DNA from: Brevundimonas sp.
Lineage (GTDB): Bacteria > Pseudomonadota > Alphaproteobacteria > Caulobacterales > Caulobacteraceae
Length of the DNA: 7,862 nucleotides
Reading direction: 5' to 3'
NCBI GenBank assembly: GCA_015234495.1
Contig: JADGMZ010000023.1
Location: forward strand, 1-7,862
In this document: positions 1 to 7,001 of the stretch, in pieces
Position numbering within the stretch: the first letter of the stretch is position 1
How the letters are laid out: each line of letters opens with the position of its first letter
Notes under the pieces: generated by a model
What the model was told of the DNA's origin: nothing
The model's database searches: none
What the model saw: only the letters and a program-made list of their open reading frames with translations
Made by a program: the position numbers and the translations under genes

Positions 1-74
1 CACAGTCAGGGTCGGCTTAGACCGTCCGAACGTCCTGCGCCAAGCGCGGACAGTCATTTTCCAGGGGTCTTTTC

Positions 75-1889
<1,815 letters not shown>

Positions 1890-1914
1890 CGGGCGGCCTC
1901 CGGGACCCTTTCAC

Positions 1915-1937
1915 CCCCATTCGCGCAGCGAACGGGG
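1915..1937 (+). other. Hairpin in the glmS-galU spacer
   Basis: CCCCATTCGC (1915-1924) can pair with GCGAACGGGG (1928-1937) around a 3-nt loop, with one A-C mismatch. It begins 25 nt after the glmS stop. No T run follows, so it is not a standard intrinsic terminator. It could stabilise the 3' end of a processed glmS mRNA or cause partial attenuation before galU. The fold is visible in the sequence, but its role is not. Confidence 0.35.
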
Positions 1938-1981
1938 AGGATATGCGTTAGGCTCGCCGCCATCGCTGCTCAGGATATCGC

Positions 1982-2860
1982 ATGACCGCTCACGCCCGCC
2001 GCCTTCGCAAGGCCGTCCTGCCCGTCGCCGGTCTCGGCACCCGGGTGCTGCCCGGCACCAAGACCACGCCGAAGGAGCTGCTCAACGTCGTCGACCGGCC
2101 GATCCTCAGCTATATCGTCGAGGAGGCGCGCGAGGCGGGGATCGAGCACATCGTCTTCGTCACCGGGCGTTCGAAGGGGGCCATCGAGGACTATTTCGAT
2201 CACCAGATCGAGCTCGAGGCCCAGTTGGCGGCCAAGGGCAAGACCGACATCCTCGAGATGATGAACGCCGAACTGGCCCAGGCCGGCGAGATGAGCTTCA
2301 CCCGCCAGATGCAGCCCAAGGGGCTGGGCCACGCCGTGTGGTGCGCCCGCGACATCATCGGCGACGAGCCGTTCGCCGTGATCCTGCCGGACGTCATCGT
2401 CGACGGCCAGCCGGGGGCGCTGAAGCAGCTGGCCGACGTCTACGCGGAGGTCGGGGGCAACGTCATCGGCGTCGAGCAGGTGCCGCACGACCAGACGCAC
2501 AAGTACGGCATCGTCGATCCGGAGGGCCGCGACGGCCGCCGCATCCGCATGAAGGGCATGGTCGAGAAGCCGCCGCGCGGCGAGGCGCCGTCGAACCTGT
2601 CGATCTCGGGCCGCTACATCCTGCAGCCGGAGATCTTCGACATCCTGGAGAAGACCGAGCGGGGCGCGGGCGGCGAGATCCAGCTGACTGACGGCATGGC
2701 CCGGCTGATGAAGGACCAGGCCTTCACCGCCATGGAATACGACGGCCAGACCTATGACTGCGGCGACAAGATCGGCCTGCTGCGCGCCAATGTCGCTCTC
2801 GCCCTGAAGCGCCCCGATCTCGGCGAGCAGGCGCGGGCCGCGATCACGGCCCTGCTCTGA
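1982..2860 (+). CDS. galU: UTP-glucose-1-phosphate uridylyltransferase, GalU
   Basis: This enzyme makes UDP-glucose from UTP and glucose-1-phosphate in the cytoplasm, for LPS core, exopolysaccharide and other glycosylations. The 292 residues match the usual bacterial size. The nucleotide-binding start LPVAGLGTRVLP (13-24) leads into PKELLNVVDRP, a variant of the common PKEMLPVVDKP. Next come KGLGHAVWCA, the metal and substrate region VILPDVIVD, HKYGIVDP, the EKPP loop, GRYILQPEIFDILE and GEIQLTDGMARL, and finally YDCGDK. All are in the family order. The start is supported by AGGA at 1972-1975, 6 nt before the ATG. No clear promoter lies in the 92-bp spacer after glmS, so co-transcription with glmS is plausible. 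The stop is only 4 bp from the stop of the convergent lipoprotein gene, leaving no room for a dedicated terminator. The paralogous GalF, RfbA and CugP families were considered, but the motif set fits GalU best. Confidence 0.95.
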   Translation: MTAHARRLRKAVLPVAGLGTRVLPGTKTTPKELLNVVDRPILSYIVEEAREAGIEHIVFVTGRSKGAIEDYFDHQIELEAQLAAKGKTDILEMMNAELAQAGEMSFTRQMQPKGLGHAVWCARDIIGDEPFAVILPDVIVDGQPGALKQLADVYAEVGGNVIGVEQVPHDQTHKYGIVDPEGRDGRRIRMKGMVEKPPRGEAPSNLSISGRYILQPEIFDILEKTERGAGGEIQLTDGMARLMKDQAFTAMEYDGQTYDCGDKIGLLRANVALALKRPDLGEQARAAITALL

Positions 2861-2864
2861 GGCG

Positions 2865-3074
2865 TCAGCGGTTGGACGGCTGGCCGGTGACCTTGCAGAC
2901 GTTGTCCAGTTGCGGGCGGCCGCTCTGCTGACCCGTCGGCGAGAGGATGCCGCCGCGGGCTTCGCAGTCCGCGGCCAGGCGCTGCAGTTCTGTCTCGTAG
3001 TGGCTCGGGCCCGTGGCGCTGGCGCAGGCCGACAGGGCGAGGACGGCGGGGACGGCGAAAAGGACGACTCGCAT
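2865..3074 (-). CDS. Small putative lipoprotein of unknown function
   Basis: This is a 69-residue protein. Its signal peptide starts MRVV, has a hydrophobic stretch, and ends in the lipobox L14-S15-A16-C17, so it should be lipidated on Cys17 by Lgt and cleaved by LspA. The mature part is only about 53 residues, polar, with two further cysteines (C37 and C60) that could form one periplasmic disulfide, and a DCEARGGIL segment. I do not recognise a named family, although short lipoproteins of this look are common in Caulobacterales. The start is supported by GGGAG (complement of 3082-3086) 7 nt upstream. The gene begins 20 bp after the stop of the upstream alpha/beta hydrolase on the same strand, so the two are probably one transcript. 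Its stop faces the galU stop across 4 bp. Residue A16 at +2 relative to cleavage does not apply; the residue after Cys is Ala, not Asp, so outer-membrane sorting by Lol is expected. Confidence 0.8.
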   Translation of the reverse strand: MRVVLFAVPAVLALSACASATGPSHYETELQRLAADCEARGGILSPTGQQSGRPQLDNVCKVTGQPSNR

Positions 3075-3094
3075 GGGCGTTCTCCCGGTTGATG

Positions 3095-3853
3095 TCAGGA
3101 CAATGTAGAGCTTGAACGGCGGTTCCGTTCAACGGCCTCGATCAGCCGGTCGAGGTCGGCGGGAGTCGACAGCCGGTGGTCGCCGCCCTCGACCAGCTCG
3201 AGGGTGACGTCGGCGGCGGTCAGGCGTTCGGTCAGCATCACCTGGCGTCGCCACGGCACGACCTCGTCGGCGCGCCCCTGCAGGATGTGGACCGGCGCTC
3301 GAAGGGGCAGGGGGCCGCGCAGCAGCAGCCATTCGCGGGCCTCCTCGAACATCCGGCGGGTCAGGGCGTATTCGCCCAGCCCCTCCTCGACCACCAGGGT
3401 TTCGCCCTCGCGCAGGATGGCCTGGCGTTCGTGGTCGGCGAGGCCCGGCCACATCAGGTCCTCGGTGAAGTCCGGGGCCGGATTGACCAGCACCAGACCC
3501 GCCAGCCGCCCGGGCCGGGCCACGGCCAGCAGCAGGGCGACCCAGCCGCCCATGGACGAGCCGACAGGGACGACAGGTCCGTCCAGGTCGTCGATCAAGG
3601 CGATGGCGTCCTCGCGCCAGCGGCCGATGGTCGCCTGACGCCAGTCGCCGGACGAGGCGCCGTGGGCGAAGTGGTCGTAGCGGACATAGTTCCAGCCGCG
3701 CTCGCGGGCCGCGGCGTCCAGGGCCAGGGCCTTGGTCCCCTCCATGTCCGAGCGGAAGCCGCCGATCCACACCACGGTGGGGCCGTCGCCCCGGACCCGC
3801 TTCAGGGCCAGGGTCTCGCCGTCGGGGCGGGTCAGGCGTTCGATGTCGTCCAT
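3095..3853 (-). CDS. Alpha/beta hydrolase, ABHD10-like serine esterase/thioesterase
   Basis: This 252-residue protein has the alpha/beta-hydrolase fold and no signal peptide, so it should act in the cytoplasm. The nucleophile elbow is G98-S99-S100-M101-G102-G103, with Ser100 as the nucleophile. The probable acid is Asp196 in LQGRADEVVP, and the base is His226 in EGGDHRLS. The early segment GGFRSDMEGTKA (31-42) followed by RYDHFAHGASSG (58-69) resembles ABHD10 (a mitochondrial acyl-thioesterase and acyl-glucuronide esterase) and its bacterial relatives. The substrate cannot be read from the sequence. I chose the ATG at 3853 because AGAGG lies about 7 nt upstream and the protein fold begins there. 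An in-frame TTG at 3919 would add 22 residues with no fold signature. The gene is divergent from the glycosyltransferase (71 bp between starts) and probably forms an operon with the lipoprotein gene downstream. Confidence 0.88.
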   Translation of the reverse strand: MDDIERLTRPDGETLALKRVRGDGPTVVWIGGFRSDMEGTKALALDAAARERGWNYVRYDHFAHGASSGDWRQATIGRWREDAIALIDDLDGPVVPVGSSMGGWVALLLAVARPGRLAGLVLVNPAPDFTEDLMWPGLADHERQAILREGETLVVEEGLGEYALTRRMFEEAREWLLLRGPLPLRAPVHILQGRADEVVPWRRQVMLTERLTAADVTLELVEGGDHRLSTPADLDRLIEAVERNRRSSSTLS

Positions 3854-3924
3854 GGGCGTGCCTCTCGCGCAATCGTTCCGAGCCTGATAGCGAACCCCGG
3901 CAAGCGAAGCGAAGGCCAAAGCGC

Positions 3925-4890
3925 GTGTCCGAACCCCGGGTCCTGTTCGTCACCTCCAATCGCATCGGCGACTGCGTCATCTCGTCGGGCGTGATCCGCG
4001 AGATCGGCCGCCAGCTGCCGGGCGCACGCATCACCGTGGCCTGCGGCCGCCCGCCCGCGCCCTTCTTCCGCTCAGCCCCGGGCGTCGGGCGGGTCATTAT
4101 CCTCGACAAGAAGAAGCTCGCCGGACACTGGTTCGAACTGTGGAGGCAGGTGGTCGGGACCCGCTGGGACATGGTCATCGACATCCGCGGCTCAGCCCTG
4201 AGCTATCTGGTGCCGGCCAGGCGCCGCGTGGTCTACAACCGCTCGTGGGAGACGGGCGTGCGCAAGGTCGAGATGGTGTCGCGCCTGATGGGCTCGGCGA
4301 CGCCGCTGGATCCGGAGATCTTCCTCGATGACCGGGCCCGGGCCGAGGCGGCGGCGGTGATCGATCCGCAGCTGGCCGGCGGCGCCGGACACGGCCCGAT
4401 CGTCGCCCTGGCCCCGATCGCCCACCAGCCGGGCAAGAGCTGGCCGGCCGAGCGCTGGGGCCAGCTGGTGTCGAAGCTGATGGCCGAGCCGCGCTTCGCG
4501 GGCTGGCGCTTCATGCCGGTCGGCGGGCCGGGCGACCGGCCGCCGGCGACGCCCGCGCTGGAGACGGCGGGCGAACGGGCCATCGACTTCGTCGGCAAGG
4601 GCGACATCCTGGCCTCGGCCGCCGCCATCGATCGCGCGGCGCTGTTCGTCGGCAACGACTCCGGGCTGATGCATGTGGCCGCGGCGCTGGGCCGCCCGAC
4701 CCTGGGCCTGTTCGGACCGACGGAGTGGTGGCTGTACGGCCCGTGGGGTCCGAAGACCCGCACCGTCGCCTCCAACGAAACGCGCGGCGAGTTCGCGCCG
4801 ATCGAGGCCCTGAGCGTCGATCACGTGTTCGAGGCGGTGCTGGCGCTTCACGACGCCTACATCGGCGCCGCCCCAGCCGGGAAACCTTGA
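3925..4890 (+). CDS. Glycosyltransferase family 9 (heptosyltransferase-like)
   Basis: This 321-residue GT-B glycosyltransferase belongs to the family of WaaC, WaaF and WaaQ, which transfer heptose from ADP-heptose onto LPS core at the cytoplasmic face of the inner membrane. Its N-terminal loop is SNRIGDCVISSGV, with D16 matching the catalytic Asp of WaaC. The linker and second domain contain KSWPAERW (171-178), where K171 is the nucleotide-sugar lysine. The family signature GNDSGLMHVAAALGRP starts at 243, with D245 and H250, followed by LGLFGPT. The start is GTG at 3925, with GAAGG at 3911-3915 about 9 nt upstream. The gene stands alone, without other LPS genes nearby, so donor and acceptor are unknown; a sugar other than heptose is possible. 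The stop overlaps the -35 element of the proposed infC promoter. Confidence 0.9.
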   Translation: MSEPRVLFVTSNRIGDCVISSGVIREIGRQLPGARITVACGRPPAPFFRSAPGVGRVIILDKKKLAGHWFELWRQVVGTRWDMVIDIRGSALSYLVPARRRVVYNRSWETGVRKVEMVSRLMGSATPLDPEIFLDDRARAEAAAVIDPQLAGGAGHGPIVALAPIAHQPGKSWPAERWGQLVSKLMAEPRFAGWRFMPVGGPGDRPPATPALETAGERAIDFVGKGDILASAAAIDRAALFVGNDSGLMHVAAALGRPTLGLFGPTEWWLYGPWGPKTRTVASNETRGEFAPIEALSVDHVFEAVLALHDAYIGAAPAGKP

Positions 4891-4915
4891 AGAGACGGGC
4901 GTTCGCAGTCATATA
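4887..4915 (+). promoter_or_regulatory. Candidate sigma-70-type promoter for infC
   Basis: TTGAAG (4887-4892) and CATATA (4910-4915) are separated by 17 bp. CATATA and the bases around it are the most AT-rich stretch in this otherwise GC-rich spacer. Transcription would start near 4921-4923 and give a leader of about 80 nt before the infC start. The -35 element overlaps the stop of the glycosyltransferase gene. The match is by eye and no transcript data are available. Confidence 0.5.
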
Positions 4916-4924
4916 GGGCCGCTT

Positions 4925-4958
4925 GAGGGGAGCGCCGCGGTCCGTGGCGCGCTTCCTC
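4925..4958 (+). other. Stem-loop in the infC 5' leader
   Basis: AGCGC (4931-4935) pairs with GCGCT (4949-4953). The stem extends through a small internal bulge to GAGG (4925-4928) with CCTC (4955-4958), enclosing a loop of 13 nt. An alternative inner pairing of GCGCC (4932-4936) with GGCGC (4946-4950) competes with it. The stem lies just downstream of the predicted transcription start and about 30 nt before the Shine-Dalgarno sequence. It has no T run, so it is not a terminator for the upstream gene. In such GC-rich DNA some stems occur by chance. Confidence 0.35.
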
Positions 4959-4986
4959 CTGCCGAAACCGCCTATCGTCCACTTGC

Positions 4987-5004
4987 AAGGAAACGACGCC
5001 CATT
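4987..5004 (+). promoter_or_regulatory. infC ribosome-binding site and ATT start codon
   Basis: AAGGA (4987-4991) is a good Shine-Dalgarno match and is followed, after 10 nt, by an in-frame ATT (5002-5004). The first in-frame ATG (5014) is 22 nt from this site, too far for it, and has no SD of its own. Starting at ATT gives an N terminus (M)[14 protein letters not shown] that matches the RRP...KDGP start of alphaproteobacterial IF-3 proteins as I recall them. E. coli infC also starts at AUU. Confidence 0.75.
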
Positions 5005-5535
5005 CGCCGTCCGATGAACCAGCCGCCCGTCAAGGACGGGCCGCCCATGAACCAAGACATCCGCGCGCCGCGCGTTCTGCTGATTGATCAGAACGGCGAG
5101 AAGCAGGGCGTCATGCCTACGTCCGCTGCGCTGGAAGCCGCCGAAGAGGCCGGCATGGACCTGGTTCAGATCGTCTCCACCTCCGAACCGCCGGTGGCGA
5201 AGATCCTCGACTACGGCAAGTTCCGTTTCCAGGAGCAGAAGAAGAAGGCCGAGGCCCGCAAGCGCCAGAAGGTCGTCGAGCTGAAGGAGATCAAGCTCCG
5301 GCCGAACATCGACCAGCACGACTACGAGGTGAAGGCCCGGGCCATGACGCGCTTCTTCGAGGAGGGCGACAAGGTCAAGGTGACCCTGCGCTTCCGCGGC
5401 CGCGAAATGGCCCACCCCGAGCTGGGCATGAAGCTGTTGCAGAAGGTCCAGGCCGACTTCGACGAGGTCGCCAAGGTCGAGTATGCGCCGCGCATGGAAG
5501 GTCGCCAGATGATCATGATCCTGGCCCCCCGCTAG
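5002..5535 (+). CDS. infC: Translation initiation factor IF-3
   Basis: IF-3 binds the 30S subunit, keeps 50S off, and checks the start codon and initiator tRNA. With the ATT start the protein has 177 residues, within the usual 173-180 for the group. The N-terminal domain spans about 17-78 ([11 protein letters not shown], then [13 protein letters not shown] at 62-74). A charged linker helix ([14 protein letters not shown], 77-90) leads to the C-terminal domain, which includes [12 protein letters not shown] (93-104), [17 protein letters not shown] and the ending [13 protein letters not shown]. All conserved blocks are intact. The ATT at 5002 is chosen over the ATG at 5014 because of SD spacing and the conserved IRRP start. 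Another in-frame ATG at 5047 has its own AAGGA. The gene is bounded by its own promoter and terminator, and rpmI and rplT do not follow. Non-AUG initiation implies autoregulation by IF-3 itself, by analogy with E. coli. Confidence 0.97.
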   Translation: MRRPMNQPPVKDGPPMNQDIRAPRVLLIDQNGEKQGVMPTSAALEAAEEAGMDLVQIVSTSEPPVAKILDYGKFRFQEQKKKAEARKRQKVVELKEIKLRPNIDQHDYEVKARAMTRFFEEGDKVKVTLRFRGREMAHPELGMKLLQKVQADFDEVAKVEYAPRMEGRQMIMILAPR

Positions 5536-5559
5536 GCCGCTGGCCAGAACCGACATCCG

Positions 5560-5591
5560 ACGCCCCGGTCCTCGCTGGCCGGGGCGTTTTT
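5560..5591 (+). terminator. Strong intrinsic terminator of infC
   Basis: ACGCCCCGG (5560-5568) pairs perfectly with CCGGGGCGT (5579-5587) around a 10-nt loop. The right arm runs into five T residues (5587-5591). The stem begins 24 nt after the infC stop. This is a textbook rho-independent terminator and is by far the clearest one in the window. It separates infC from the MFS gene. Confidence 0.93.
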
Positions 5592-5670
5592 CGTTGACCG
5601 GCCCGCGGTCACTTGCGCGTCGCGGCGCGCTGTCGGACACATCGGCCCCCGCTCCGTCCCGGACCCCGTC

Positions 5671-6921
5671 GTGACCCAGCCCGCGCCCCCCGCCCCGACC
5701 TCCCGGTCCGCCCTCGCGGTGCTGTTCGGGGTGGTGTTCATCAACCTGGTCGGCTTCGGCATCGTCATTCCGCTGCTGCCCTTCTACGGCCTGACGCTGG
5801 ACGCGCCGCCGTGGCAGGTGGCGCTGATGTTCTCGGCCTATTCGCTGGGCCAGTTCGTGGCCGAGCCGTTCTGGGGCCGCCTGTCCGACCGCATCGGGCG
5901 CAAGCCCGTGCTGCTGATCACCATCCTGGCCAACGCCGCCGGCTATCTGGCCCTGGCCTTCGTGCCCAATATCTGGCTGGCGATCGCGGTGCGGCTGTTC
6001 ACCGGCCTGGGGGCCGGCAACATCTCGACCGTCCAGGGCTATGTCGCGGACGTCACCCCGCCCGAGCAGCGCGCCGGCCGGATGGGGCTGATCGGCGCCG
6101 CCTTCGGCCTCGGCTTCATCGTCGGCCCCGGCCTGGGCGGGGTGCTGGCCCGGCCGGACCTGGGGACGCTGGGCTACCAGCTGCCGATCTTCGTCGCCGC
6201 CGGCCTGTGCCTGGTCGCCGCCATCGGGGTGGTGGTCCTGCTGAAGGAGAGCCGCGCGCCGGCCGACCCGGCGGCGGCCCGGCCGCCCTTCCTCGGCGGG
6301 GTGCACGATGCGGTGGCCAACCCGGTGGTGTCGCGGGTGCTGCTGGTGACCCTGATCTACATGGCCGGCTTCTCGGGCATGGAGTCGACCTTCGGCTTCT
6401 GGACCGAGGCCCGCTACCAGTGGGGCGCGCGCGAGGTCGGCCTGTCGTTCATGGCGGTCGGCGTGGTCTCGGTGCTGTGCCAGGGCTTCCTGGCCGGCCG
6501 GCTGGCCCGCCGGTTCGGCGAGGCGCGGGTGCTGGCGGCGGGTTGCCTGATCTTCGGCGTCGGCCTGGTCGGCCAGGTGATCGCCAGCCGGTTGCTGCCG
6601 CACGCCGACCTGCTGGTGCCCGCGATCATGGCCTTCGGCGCCTTCGGCATGGCGGTGACCATGCCGAACATCTCGGCCCTGATCTCGCGCTCGGTCGATC
6701 CGGACCGGCAGGGCGCCATGCTGGGGCTGAACATGGCCGCCAGTTCGAGCGCCCGGATCTTCGGGCCGATCGCGGCGGGAGCGATCTTCTCCGGGATGGG
6801 CCACGACTGGCCGTTCCTGATCGGAGCGGCCCTGACGATCCCGGCCGCGGTGATGGCGATAAATGCAGGTCGCGCCTTCCGGCTTCGCCAGTCGGCGGCG
6901 GTCGCCCAGCCCGCCGAATAG
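5671..6921 (+). CDS. MFS transporter, DHA1/TetA-like drug:H+ antiporter family
   Basis: This is a 416-residue inner-membrane protein with about 12 hydrophobic helices in two halves, separated by a polar loop at about 192-210 (KESRAPADPAAARPP). Motif A of the MFS follows helix 2 (GRLSDRIGRKP, 69-79). The helix 4 arginine is R108 (RLFTGLGAG). The antiporter motif C of exporters is present in helix 5 (GLGFIVGPGLGG, 146-157). This set indicates proton-coupled efflux of a small molecule. The helix 1 segment NLVGFGIVIPLLP resembles TetA, but N25 replaces the Asp that tetracycline pumps carry there, so resistance to tetracycline should not be assumed. The start is GTG at 5671, the first start in this frame that keeps the whole first helix. 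Its SD is weak (only a GGA about 7 nt upstream). The gene follows the infC terminator, so it needs its own promoter, which I could not identify in the 79-bp gap. The substrate is unknown. Confidence 0.92.
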   Translation: MTQPAPPAPTSRSALAVLFGVVFINLVGFGIVIPLLPFYGLTLDAPPWQVALMFSAYSLGQFVAEPFWGRLSDRIGRKPVLLITILANAAGYLALAFVPNIWLAIAVRLFTGLGAGNISTVQGYVADVTPPEQRAGRMGLIGAAFGLGFIVGPGLGGVLARPDLGTLGYQLPIFVAAGLCLVAAIGVVVLLKESRAPADPAAARPPFLGGVHDAVANPVVSRVLLVTLIYMAGFSGMESTFGFWTEARYQWGAREVGLSFMAVGVVSVLCQGFLAGRLARRFGEARVLAAGCLIFGVGLVGQVIASRLLPHADLLVPAIMAFGAFGMAVTMPNISALISRSVDPDRQGAMLGLNMAASSSARIFGPIAAGAIFSGMGHDWPFLIGAALTIPAAVMAINAGRAFRLRQSAAVAQPAE

Positions 6922-6928
6922 CCGCGCG

Positions 6929-6960
6929 GGCGTCGCACTTGGCGCGCGCCCTCCGACGCC
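6929..6960 (+). other. Inverted repeat after the MFS gene
   Basis: GGCGTCG (6929-6935) is an exact inverted match to CGACGCC (6954-6960). The 18-nt loop contains a perfect 10-bp palindrome, GGCGCGCGCC (6941-6950), which could form an alternative small stem. It lies 7 nt after the transporter stop. Only two T residues follow, so termination, if any, would be weak or Rho-assisted. It could also be a protein-binding site upstream of the peptidase gene. The function is unproven. Confidence 0.35.
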
Positions 6961-7001
6961 TTACGGTTGCGCGTCACAGAGCGCGAGGGGGCGCATAGTT
7001 C

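Noticed and set aside
1..20. Possible tail of an upstream gene ending at TAG 18-20
   Set aside because: Only five codons (QSGSA) would be visible, so it cannot be told from chance. GlmU is often found upstream of glmS but cannot be supported here.
1934..1951. GGGGAGG followed by ATG-CGT-TAG, resembling a minimal leader ORF before galU
   Set aside because: The spacing between the purine run and ATG is only 2 nt and a two-codon ORF is not meaningful evidence of attenuation.
3854..3924. Promoter elements in the 71-bp divergent region between the hydrolase and the glycosyltransferase
   Set aside because: Promoters must exist here or upstream, but the best minus-strand pair (TTCGCT-N17-CTATCA) is too weak to call and no plus-strand pair stands out.
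3129..4184. 351-codon minus-strand frame over the hydrolase and glycosyltransferase start
   Set aside because: It is an Arg/Pro-rich out-of-frame copy of the hydrolase region without hydrolase motifs.
5594..5622. TTGACC (5594-5599) as a -35 element for the MFS gene
   Set aside because: The position 17 bp downstream reads GCGTCG, with no AT-rich -10 hexamer near it.
4972..6804. 610-codon open frame on the minus strand opposite infC and the MFS gene
   Set aside because: It spans two well-supported genes and the infC terminator, its protein is low-complexity (His, Gln, Gly, Arg, Asp), and no family resemblance is seen.
5613..6998. 461-codon plus-strand frame overlapping the MFS gene
   Set aside because: It is an Arg/Gly/Pro-rich alternative frame of the transporter. 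Its only useful part is the TAG at 6996-6998, which fixes the start of the peptidase.
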